Source: a virus
DNA length: 20,393 nt
Virus record (IMG/VR): IMGVR_UViG_3300044627_002513
Coordinates: 1 to 20,393 of that record
Strand: one strand, 5' to 3'
The number at the start of each line of letters is the position of its first letter. Within the stretch, counting starts at the first letter, position 1. Under the pieces are notes generated by a model, which was not told the origin of the DNA, made no database searches, and saw only the letters and a list, made by a program, of their open reading frames with translations. Shown here one piece after another: positions 8,168 through 13,762 of this stretch. A program made the translations under genes and the position numbers.

Positions 8168-8460
8168 GTGATTACCACCGTGACTGTGCCGAGGACCGAG
8201 GTTCCAGATACCCCTGCCACGTGCGGCGTGTTTTCTTGCGTGATCTTAACAAAACCGTCGTGCTGGAACAAGGCTCCAGTCGGCAGGCCCTGATCGTTGG
8301 TCGGAAGATTCGTCAGGCGCAGCGTCGTGAAGATCGCGTCACCGGGGTTGTTGACCTGCTGGACAAAAACGGCAAAGGCGCGGATGACCTGCGCCATGTA
8401 TTGACGATTATATTCTTCCGGAGGAGTCGGGAAAAATGGGGCTGGTGCGGATGAGGGCAC
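8164..8460 (-). CDS. Small virion-type protein (98 aa), GTG start
   Basis: Begins at GTG 8460 with GGAGG five bases upstream, spanning the end of the 620-aa gene. The N-terminus is Pro-rich (SSAPAPFFPTPPEEYNRQYM), followed by a short helix (QVIRAFAVFVQQVN) and a beta-rich C-terminal half ending GTVTVVIT. Similar small proteins with a PPEEY start sit beside tail genes in many marine phages, so a tail or virion role is likely, but no function is known to me. Its last codons are nearly identical in DNA to the end of the 100-aa gene at 17958-18260 and carry the ribosome site for the next gene. Confidence 0.72.
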   Translation of the reverse strand: MPSSAPAPFFPTPPEEYNRQYMAQVIRAFAVFVQQVNNPGDAIFTTLRLTNLPTNDQGLPTGALFQHDGFVKITQENTPHVAGVSGTSVLGTVTVVIT

Positions 8461-8462
8461 GG

Positions 8463-10325
8463 CTACCTCCGCCCGTCAGTTCGGACATCGAGCCTCGGGT
8501 CGCCCAGCCGCCACGCAGTGTTCAGCTGATTCGACTCTATCCGCAAGGACATAGACCTGCCACGAAGGCGCGTGAACAACTGGTTTGTAAACTGCTCTAC
8601 CGGATGGGAGGCCGTCTTCGTTACGGCCTCGTCGTCCGAGGCAAAGTACGCCCCGCCCGGGAAGTTCCGAGCCTTGATCGTGAGTGTAGCTGTCGGCGAC
8701 GCGTTGGTCGAATTGCGGAAGGTCAGGTCAGGGATAATCCGCGTGGCAAACATGAACTGGTCGCCGTCGCCAATGTCCACGACGCTCGACTCGATGTACG
8801 CGTCCAGCGGCACCGCCGGGCTGACGCTGCCGTCGTTCAGTCCGCTCTCTTGATAGTAGACGTAACCGTCTGGGGACACGGCCAGCGGGAACGGAAAAAC
8901 GTTCCTGTCGGCCCATGCAGTACGAGGCATGCGGCCGTAGTACCACACACGCTGCTCGTAGTTGTAGACGACGTAGCTGTCGTTCTCTTGGCTGTTGCTG
9001 CTCGGGTAGAGCCACCAGACCTCCGAGAAGGCACTGGCGTGACCAGCGTATACCTTGAGCTGCTGGTCAATGTTCATGCCTGAAAAGACATACTCTTTCA
9101 CGTCGCATGGGATTTGGGTCACAGCGCCGTCATAGAGGTAGAACTCCCCACGACCCATCCAGAACACAAGGTCTCCGACAGCCACCATCGAGTTTGGACT
9201 GACGATGGACGTGGCCGACGAAACCTCCTGAATCCCGAATGTGAACGGAGGCCCAATAAATTGCATCGCGTGGACTGACGCATCAGTAAATACGACAACC
9301 TGCTGCTTCGTCTGGATGGCCCCGACGATGGTTGAGCCTGTGCCGAGTCGAAGCTCCCCCGCAGTCGTCGTCGCCATGGTTCGCCATTCTGTAGCGCTCT
9401 CCTGATCGGAGAAGCGGATGGTCAGAGGGTCTTGGACCCCGGGAGTGCTTTCCGGATCACAACCAAAGGCTATGATGTGGCGATCCCGCTCCGAAACGAC
9501 AACACTCTTTGCCACTGTCGGCGCGGCCTGTGCGCCAGCGAGGTCGGCCAAGGCAACCGCCCGAGACGTGATGCCGCTGGACTTGTTCCAGTAGTAAAGG
9601 CCGCCGTCCTGCACGGACATGATGAGGTCTTCGCCGAAGTTGTCCTGAGACCAGATTCGAAGCTGCGTGAACGAGGTAGTGATTGGAGTTCCTGAGCCCC
9701 ACGTTCCGCGGGACCATGTACCCGCACCCCAGCCCGTACCGACAACACCCGTGTTGAGACCGGTGTTGATCTGGTATGCGCCAACCACTGCCGCACCTCC
9801 GTCCCCTATGTCGGAGGCGTTGGCCGTGACGCTGAGCGTGATCGTATAGCTGTTGGCGTTTATGACGCTTGTGATCTGGTACTCTTTGTTGAGCACGGTT
9901 GCGGTGACGTTGCCGCCAAGGCTGGCCGCGCCCGAGAAGGTCACGAAGTCATTGGCCACCGCACCGTGTGCTGTGTCAGTCACGACCAAAGTAGACGAGC
10001 CCGTGGTGGCTGCGAATGTAACGGCACCGGCTGTCGTTGTTGCTCGGATGGGGGTGACGTCAAAAGGACTACCACCTTGAAGGATGTAGTACTTCAGGTT
10101 TGTGCCGCACCCGACAAGGTTCGTCCCGTCAAGAGCGATCCACGGCAGAAGAGACCGCCCAGTACCAAGGAGCGCGGTCCGAGTGTACCGCTGCCACCCA
10201 CCAATGCTCTCGGGCTTCCCCGCTCGGAAACGCACGAGATTGCAGTCCCACCACCCACCCTCGTTGCCGTAGGCGGTGGTCTCGCGGTTGATGCCGGGGC
10301 GGAATACGAGCTTGGTAAGGGGCAT
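8463..10325 (-). CDS. Tail hub / packaged-DNA stabilisation-like protein (P22 gp10-like), 620 aa
   Basis: ATG at 10325 has AGGAGA upstream in a short 29-base gap after the endolysin gene. The N-terminus (LVFRPGINRETTAYGNEGGW, then WDCNLVRFRAGKPE) is the typical opening of the gp10-like tail accessory/stabilisation proteins of podoviruses, which seal the portal and hold packaged DNA. The repeating Trp/Tyr-rich beta pattern through residues 220-500 (for example YLYDGAVTQIPCDV and YVVYNYEQRVWYYGRMPRTAW) fits a beta-propeller-like fold. Residues 90-175 look like an inserted beta domain (ATTTAGAVTFAA through INANSYTITL). Residues 198-215 carry GWGAGTWSRGTWGSGTPI, a motif shared with the 278-aa protein. 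The family call is by sequence feel; a profile search would settle it. Confidence 0.72.
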   Translation of the reverse strand: MPLTKLVFRPGINRETTAYGNEGGWWDCNLVRFRAGKPESIGGWQRYTRTALLGTGRSLLPWIALDGTNLVGCGTNLKYYILQGGSPFDVTPIRATTTAGAVTFAATTGSSTLVVTDTAHGAVANDFVTFSGAASLGGNVTATVLNKEYQITSVINANSYTITLSVTANASDIGDGGAAVVGAYQINTGLNTGVVGTGWGAGTWSRGTWGSGTPITTSFTQLRIWSQDNFGEDLIMSVQDGGLYYWNKSSGITSRAVALADLAGAQAAPTVAKSVVVSERDRHIIAFGCDPESTPGVQDPLTIRFSDQESATEWRTMATTTAGELRLGTGSTIVGAIQTKQQVVVFTDASVHAMQFIGPPFTFGIQEVSSATSIVSPNSMVAVGDLVFWMGRGEFYLYDGAVTQIPCDVKEYVFSGMNIDQQLKVYAGHASAFSEVWWLYPSSNSQENDSYVVYNYEQRVWYYGRMPRTAWADRNVFPFPLAVSPDGYVYYQESGLNDGSVSPAVPLDAYIESSVVDIGDGDQFMFATRIIPDLTFRNSTNASPTATLTIKARNFPGGAYFASDDEAVTKTASHPVEQFTNQLFTRLRGRSMSLRIESNQLNTAWRLGDPRLDVRTDGRR

Positions 10326-10354
10326 GACGGTCTCCTGTTGCCGGAGATATTACA

Positions 10355-11245
10355 TCAACCGAGCAGCTTCGCCAATGTCTTCGGCCCAGCCACGCCGTCG
10401 GCAACGAGACCGTTCTTGCCCTGCCACTCCTTCACCACGTTCGAAGTCCAAAACCCATAGATACCGTCAGCAGGCTCGATGCCCAGCTTCTCCTGAAGCT
10501 GCTTCACCAATGCGCCAGTGCTTCCTCGTTTCAGGGTTTCGTTCCCAACAGTTGCGGGGGCCGAGGGCCGAGTTGCGGGGGCCGCGGCCTTTGGTGCCGG
10601 AGCCGATACCTTCCCGCCCAGCGCCGCCATGGCCTTAGCGTAGCGCGCCTTGCGGTCGGCTAAGCCAATGTCGCCACCGTTGATGATCTTGGTCAGCTTC
10701 ACCACGTCGCCCGTGTCGGCCACGTCGTTCAGATTGCGGCTGCCCCAGAACCACAGTGCGCTCTCAAGTGCGCCCTTCTTGGTCAGCAGGTAGGCGGCGG
10801 CTTCCTCGGCGGTCATGCCCACGGTCTTTCCAAAGGCCGTCGTATTCGCACGGCCAGTGACTTGCTTCAGACCTTTTCCGGAAAAAAGCCAGCCGTCCCC
10901 CTCTTTCACATTGCCCAAAGCGCCGCCCTTGGAGCGGTTCTTATCCATGTACACATAGTTGGCGATCTTCTCGGGTTTGCCTGCGTACTCGGCGGCGTTC
11001 TCCTTGCCGGGGCCAAAGTAGCGCGGGAACACCTTCAGGAGGGTGGCCTCCTTGTAGTTCAGGTTCTCCTGCAAGACCCGGAAGTCAGAGCTCTCGTGGG
11101 CGCACTGGCTGATGAAGCCAGCGATTCGCTTGTCGGTGGTGATGCCGTACTTCGGCAGCATCTCATTGAGTGCCGCGCACCACGCTCCAACTTCCTTGTT
11201 GGTCGGGATCATAACGGCCAGTTGGGCTTCGGTAATCAGGCTCAT
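10355..11245 (-). CDS. GH19-type endolysin with C-terminal peptidoglycan-binding domain (296 aa)
   Basis: A muralytic enzyme predicted to cut the glycan strands of peptidoglycan at lysis. Residues ~1-210 match the GH19 (chitinase-like) endolysin fold: AHES with Glu51 and QENLNY with Glu60, spaced like the two catalytic acids of phage GH19 lysins, then FPRYFG, the VYMDKNRSKG region, and GDGWLFSGKGLKQVTGRANT, the conserved substrate-binding block. An Ala/Pro linker (residues ~213-232) leads to a PG_binding_1 domain at ~235-296 (LKRGSTGALVKQLQEKLG, then ADGIYGFWT and GPKTLAKLLG). No signal peptide is visible, so a holin would be needed for release. AAGGAG lies 7 nt before the ATG. It follows the thermonuclease gene by about 11 bases and ends the lysis cassette. 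Confidence 0.93.
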   Translation of the reverse strand: MSLITEAQLAVMIPTNKEVGAWCAALNEMLPKYGITTDKRIAGFISQCAHESSDFRVLQENLNYKEATLLKVFPRYFGPGKENAAEYAGKPEKIANYVYMDKNRSKGGALGNVKEGDGWLFSGKGLKQVTGRANTTAFGKTVGMTAEEAAAYLLTKKGALESALWFWGSRNLNDVADTGDVVKLTKIINGGDIGLADRKARYAKAMAALGGKVSAPAPKAAAPATRPSAPATVGNETLKRGSTGALVKQLQEKLGIEPADGIYGFWTSNVVKEWQGKNGLVADGVAGPKTLAKLLG

Positions 11246-11256
11246 TTATTGGCTCC

Positions 11257-11673
11257 TTATTCGCACCACGAGGACTTAGCCTCGCCTTTGTAGGGGCGGG
11301 CTAGACCCGCCTCAATCAGCATCTCAGAAAGCCCGCGCCCGTCCAAAACGACCATGCCTAGCACGCGGCCACCATACTTATCCCAGCTTTTGATGTGAAT
11401 GTTGACTTCTTTGGCTTCGGCAACGGCGCGCTGAGTGAAACGTGTTGCTTCCACCGCCCTCTTGGCTTCAGCCTCGCACTTGGCGCGAGGTGCTTTCTCG
11501 GGCGTATCAACACCTATCACGCGGATCGACAGCTTTGGCGGGAGAGGCTTTGGTAAAAAGTCCACCGCGATCTCTACCGTGTCTCCGTCGATGACGCGGG
11601 TGATCTCGTAGGCGTTAGCAGAAGCGGCAAAACTGCCACCAACGAGCGTTGCTGTTAGAGCAAGCCACTTCAC
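11257..11673 (-). CDS. Exported staphylococcal-type thermonuclease (138 aa), GTG start
   Basis: A Ca-dependent nuclease of the SNase family. All hallmark residues are present: DGDT (Asp29, Asp31), then RVIGVDTPE with Arg51, Asp56, Thr57 and Glu59, and KYGGRVLG with Arg103, matching D21, R35, D40, T41, E43 and R87 of the staphylococcal enzyme. Residues 1-21 form a signal peptide (LALTATLVGGSFAASANA, cleavage before YE), so the enzyme should act in the periplasm or outside the cell. There are only two cysteines (66 and 137), which could form a disulfide. The GTG start overlaps the stop of the 75-aa gene (GTGA). It sits directly before the endolysin gene, so it is made with the lysis proteins. 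Length is normal for a minimal SNase domain. Confidence 0.92.
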   Translation of the reverse strand: MKWLALTATLVGGSFAASANAYEITRVIDGDTVEIAVDFLPKPLPPKLSIRVIGVDTPEKAPRAKCEAEAKRAVEATRFTQRAVAEAKEVNIHIKSWDKYGGRVLGMVVLDGRGLSEMLIEAGLARPYKGEAKSSWCE

Positions 11674-11897
11674 TTCTTCGGCTTTCTGATGCGAACCTTC
11701 TTGGTGATCTCACCAAGCACAGCCTCTTGCGCCATGTCCTTGCCCGTGCCGCCGAGCAGGTCACCGACGTTGCCAGTGGCTGCCGCTTTGATCGCGTTCT
11801 CGACTGGATCAGGCAAGTTCACCTTGTCCAGCACCGCGTCCACGGCCTTCTCTTTGAGCTTGCGGCCCATGAACATTCCAATAATGCGTCCGATCAT
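11670..11897 (-). CDS. Small basic protein in lysis cassette (75 aa), unknown function
   Basis: Begins MIGRIIGMFMGRKLKEKAVD with an amphipathic, weakly hydrophobic N-terminus, a helical acidic middle (PDPVENAIKAAATGNVGDLL) and a very basic end (EITKKVRIRKPKK). The ATG overlaps the stop of the 88-aa membrane protein (ATGA), and its own stop overlaps the thermonuclease GTG (GTGA). I recognise no domain. The first ten residues are too short for a proper membrane span but could associate with the membrane. Co-translation with the holin candidate and the nuclease suggests a part in lysis or exit, which is inference. Confidence 0.65.
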   Translation of the reverse strand: MIGRIIGMFMGRKLKEKAVDAVLDKVNLPDPVENAIKAAATGNVGDLLGGTGKDMAQEAVLGEITKKVRIRKPKK

Positions 11898-12160
11898 TCG
11901 GTGTACTCCTGCGGTTCGTCGCGTTTGCGGTTGTTGCCTGCAGCCATCACGCCGCCCAAAGCACCAGTGATAAAGCTGGCAATCGGGGTGAGGATGGCAA
12001 ACAGCGCCCGGTCGTTCTCGCTGCTCTCTCCGAGCGGCTGGGTCACGAAAACCAAGCTGTAGAGGATGATGAATATGCTGCCGCCCAAGATCATGGTGAG
12101 CGACACGCCGATAAAATAGCGCAGCTTACTTTCCAGATAGTCAGGATCGTTCTTTCTCAT
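11894..12160 (-). CDS. Two-span membrane protein, holin candidate (88 aa)
   Basis: Two clear hydrophobic segments at residues ~15-39 (YFIGVSLTMILGGSIFIILY and on) and ~52-75 (FAILTPIASFITGALGGVMA), with a charged N-terminus (MRKNDPDYLESKLR) and charged C-terminus (NNRKRDEPQEYTE). Both ends therefore probably lie in the cytoplasm, the topology of class II holins. Size and position four genes upstream of the endolysin fit a holin that releases it. It is coupled to both neighbours by ATGA overlaps. No sequence motif proves holin activity; the 63-aa and 163-aa membrane proteins are rival candidates. Confidence 0.65.
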   Translation of the reverse strand: MRKNDPDYLESKLRYFIGVSLTMILGGSIFIILYSLVFVTQPLGESSENDRALFAILTPIASFITGALGGVMAAGNNRKRDEPQEYTE

Positions 12161-12348
12161 GGCGCAGCCCCTCCAGTCAGATCATCAGCGCAGTTCTTGG
12201 TACGAAGGCAGATCGGAGGCTGGCACTCAAGTGCGCTCCAATTTTGTGGGTCTTGGCACGGATAGCGATACCATCCGTCTCCGCTGAAATAGAATACCAA
12301 TGCAATACCAATTGCAAAAGCAGGCCATATCCAGTGTTCCAATGCCAT
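12157..12348 (-). CDS. Cys-rich single-span membrane protein (63 aa)
   Basis: I start this gene at ATG 12348, which overlaps the previous stop as TGATG and has GGGAGG five bases upstream; two GTG codons just before it lack such spacing. The N-terminal span (residues ~5-22, HWIWPAFAIGIALVFYF) is followed by an exported-looking tail with four cysteines (31, 42, 47, 53) in YRYPCQDPQNW, ECQPPIC and NCADDL. A tail with this spacing probably forms two disulfides in the periplasm. Similar small proteins occur in the lysis regions of aquatic phages. A spanin-like or lysis-accessory role is possible but not shown. Confidence 0.72.
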   Translation of the reverse strand: MALEHWIWPAFAIGIALVFYFSGDGWYRYPCQDPQNWSALECQPPICLRTKNCADDLTGGAAP

Positions 12349-12839
12349 CACCACCTCCCTATGTAACGGCCCCAGAAGTACAGGCCGACGCCAGAAATCA
12401 CCACGGACAGCAGGACTATACCAAACCAGAGGAAAAACTCTACGATAGACTCGATAATCTCCTGACGACGGTAGACCTGTTCGCGCTGTCGCTCTCTGAC
12501 CCGGCGCTCAATCGCCTGAAACTCCAACCACGCATCGTTTCCGTACTGATAGCTAATCAGCTGGCGCAACTCTTTCCGCTGCTGTTCGCACTGCTTCTGG
12601 GCGGCAAAGATGTCGATGGCGCTCTTTTGGTTGCCGCCGCCGAACAGCGTCTTGAACACGCCCGGAGGCTCGTTCGCTCTCTCCGCAGCGTAGGCGATGT
12701 CAGAGACAGCTTTGCCCCACTCGGAGAGCTGGGACGCCATGTCTTGGATTTCACGGCCCGCCGCAATGCCTTGTTTCAGCAGGCTGAAAGCCTTGCTGCC
12801 TACGCTAAGGGCAATGCCTATGCTGGCGGGGTCAAACAT
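12348..12839 (-). CDS. Tail-anchored coiled-coil membrane protein (163 aa)
   Basis: The start is taken at ATG 12839 (MFDPASIGIA), which has GGAG six bases upstream and overlaps the stop of the 47-aa gene as TAATG. An in-frame ATG at 12863 lies inside that gene and has no ribosome site. Residues 1-60 are helical and mildly hydrophobic. Residues ~80-130 are a strongly charged helix (QKQCEQQRKELRQL, then ERRVRERQREQVYRRQE) expected to form a coiled coil. A single span lies at ~132-156 (IVEFFLWFGIVLLSVVISGV), leaving a short basic end. The protein resembles membrane proteins found near marine phage lysis genes. A tail-anchored lysis or envelope-remodelling role is inferred. Confidence 0.75.
   Translation of the reverse strand: MFDPASIGIALSVGSKAFSLLKQGIAAGREIQDMASQLSEWGKAVSDIAYAAERANEPPGVFKTLFGGGNQKSAIDIFAAQKQCEQQRKELRQLISYQYGNDAWLEFQAIERRVRERQREQVYRRQEIIESIVEFFLWFGIVLLSVVISGVGLYFWGRYIGRW
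12354..12359 (-). promoter_or_regulatory. Shine-Dalgarno GGGAGG deciding the ATG start at 12348
   Basis: On the minus strand GGGAGG is followed by TGGTG and then ATG. It lies inside the codons for the last residues (IGRW) of the 163-aa protein, so termination of that gene delivers ribosomes directly to this start. Confidence 0.7.
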
Positions 12840-12982
12840 TACAGGCTCCAGAACGGTGGGCATGGGTAGAGCGGATGGACCGCCAGCGCCACGTCCGCAC
12901 TATACCTGCAAATCTTGACAAATACCATGCTGCCGTCGATCCACAGGTGGGTGTAGGCCACCCAGATCAATGGCAGTGTCAC
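12839..12982 (-). CDS. Small 47-aa protein between two coupled lysis-cassette genes (GTG start)
   Basis: This short frame fills what would otherwise be a 139-base gap. Its GTG overlaps the stop of the 80-aa gene (GTGA) and its TAA overlaps the ATG of the 163-aa gene (TAATG), so both ends are coupled. The translation reads (M)TLPLIWVAYTHLWIDGSM, then VFVKICRYSADVALAV and HPLYPCPPFWSL. It has a mildly hydrophobic, aromatic N-terminus and two cysteines (25 and 41), and no long membrane span. The fit at both ends and the protein-like composition make it very likely a real gene. Function is unknown; position suggests lysis or membrane work. Confidence 0.72.
   Translation of the reverse strand: MTLPLIWVAYTHLWIDGSMVFVKICRYSADVALAVHPLYPCPPFWSL
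12846..12849 (-). promoter_or_regulatory. Shine-Dalgarno GGAG deciding the ATG start at 12839
   Basis: On the minus strand GGAG is followed by CCTGTA and then ATG, a 6-nt spacing. It is embedded in the codons for WSL at the end of the 47-aa protein. Confidence 0.65.
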
Positions 12983-13221
12983 TTCGCTAGGCTTCGCATC
13001 AGTTCGTCGATCTTCTTGTCAAGATTGTCCAGCCGAGAGATGACCCGGTTCATGTCGGTGTGCATGTCGGCCCGCGTGACGTAGTCACGGGCTACTTCTT
13101 CCCGCGTCCTGTTTAGCAGGATTTGCAGGCGCTTCACTTCCTCAACATGGTTTTTCAGCACCCAGCCGATCAGGCCGAGTGCTGCTGATAGACCGAGGCT
13201 CCAAAGCATCTCGGTCGTCAT
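12979..13221 (-). CDS. Membrane-anchored coiled-coil protein (80 aa), possible holin/lysis accessory
   Basis: A short N-terminal hydrophobic span (residues ~5-22, MLWSLGLSAALGLIGWVL) is followed by a charged helix running to the end (HVEEVKRLQILLNRTREEV, then MNRVISRLDNLDKKIDELM) with a heptad-like spacing of Leu/Ile. The layout is similar to XhlA-type haemolysin proteins that work with holins, though there the coiled coil comes before the span. It begins one base after the stop of the DUF7936 gene and its own stop overlaps the GTG of the 47-aa gene. It opens the lysis cassette in transcription order. Confidence 0.72.
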   Translation of the reverse strand: MTTEMLWSLGLSAALGLIGWVLKNHVEEVKRLQILLNRTREEVARDYVTRADMHTDMNRVISRLDNLDKKIDELMRSLAK

Positions 13222-13222
13222 T

Positions 13223-13525
13223 TTACCACGGCGTCCCGGTCAGGGTGGCGGGTGCCTTCTGGGCGTCGATCTGGCTCTGCAGAGAGGCCTCCGTCTCGGC
13301 CTTGTCCACTGAACCCCAGACCCATCCCAGCACGTCGGCTTCGGTGAGGCTGGCATAGGGCTTGAAGCCCGGTGCGGTGGCGTCAGGAGTGAAGCCTGCG
13401 GTGCCGTAGGACGAGGCGCTGTGGTCCCCATCGACGGCAGAGGCAGTCCAGTGGGCGACCGTCACACCACCATCCGTGGCATTGCGGTCAAGCTGGGCGA
13501 TGGCCCAAGTGATAGTGGCGGTCAT
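13223..13525 (-). CDS. DUF7936-like protein (100 aa)
   Basis: The sequence opens TATITWAIAQLDRNATDGGV and closes with DVLGWVWGSVDKAETEASL, QSQIDAQKAP and GTPW, which I recognise as the DUF7936 pattern common in marine phages near tail-fibre genes. No function is established for the family. The ATG overlaps the previous stop as ATGA and has AAGGAG upstream. The protein is soluble and beta-rich in the first half and helical towards the end. Its place directly after the fibre and DUF6447 genes suggests a virion or fibre-associated role. Confidence 0.78.
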   Translation of the reverse strand: MTATITWAIAQLDRNATDGGVTVAHWTASAVDGDHSASSYGTAGFTPDATAPGFKPYASLTEADVLGWVWGSVDKAETEASLQSQIDAQKAPATLTGTPW

Positions 13526-13734
13526 TCGGCTTCTCCTTGTGCCAGCGAGGCGGTGAGCATGTTGACGAAGGCATCGCGGCCCACGCGCAGTTGGTCTAGA
13601 TTGAACTGAGCGGAACCCATCTTGCGGTCCAGATCAGCGATGTGATTGATGAGCATCTTCTGCTCGTCCGTCAGCTGATCCTCAGTGTAGTCCACGTCAT
13701 TGATCGTGATGGTTTGGGTTTGTTTCTGTGCCAT
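13522..13734 (-). CDS. DUF6447-like small protein (70 aa)
   Basis: Contains ITINDVDYTEDQLTDEQKM near the start and two helices (LINHIADLDRKMGSAQFNLD, then LRVGRDAFVNMLTASL), matching the DUF6447 type seen in many aquatic phages: a short beta strand with the I-x-I-N-x-x-x-Y pattern followed by a helical hairpin. Function is unknown. AAAGGAGG precedes the ATG in a 28-base gap after the fibre gene, one of the two largest gaps in the operon. It is coupled to the DUF7936 gene by ATGA, and the two usually travel with fibre genes. Confidence 0.75.
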   Translation of the reverse strand: MAQKQTQTITINDVDYTEDQLTDEQKMLINHIADLDRKMGSAQFNLDQLRVGRDAFVNMLTASLAQGEAE

Positions 13735-13762
13735 CGTGATCCTCCTTTCAGGGGGTTAGGGG

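Noticed and set aside
8436-9083. A 215-codon + strand frame opposite the tail-hub-like gene
   Set aside because: Antisense to a well-supported gene, Arg/Val-rich shifted-frame composition, no start context.
13735-13762. Possible promoter in the 28-base gap after the fibre gene
   Set aside because: No -10/-35 pair or phage-type promoter sequence can be made out; the gap mainly holds the AAAGGAGG ribosome site.
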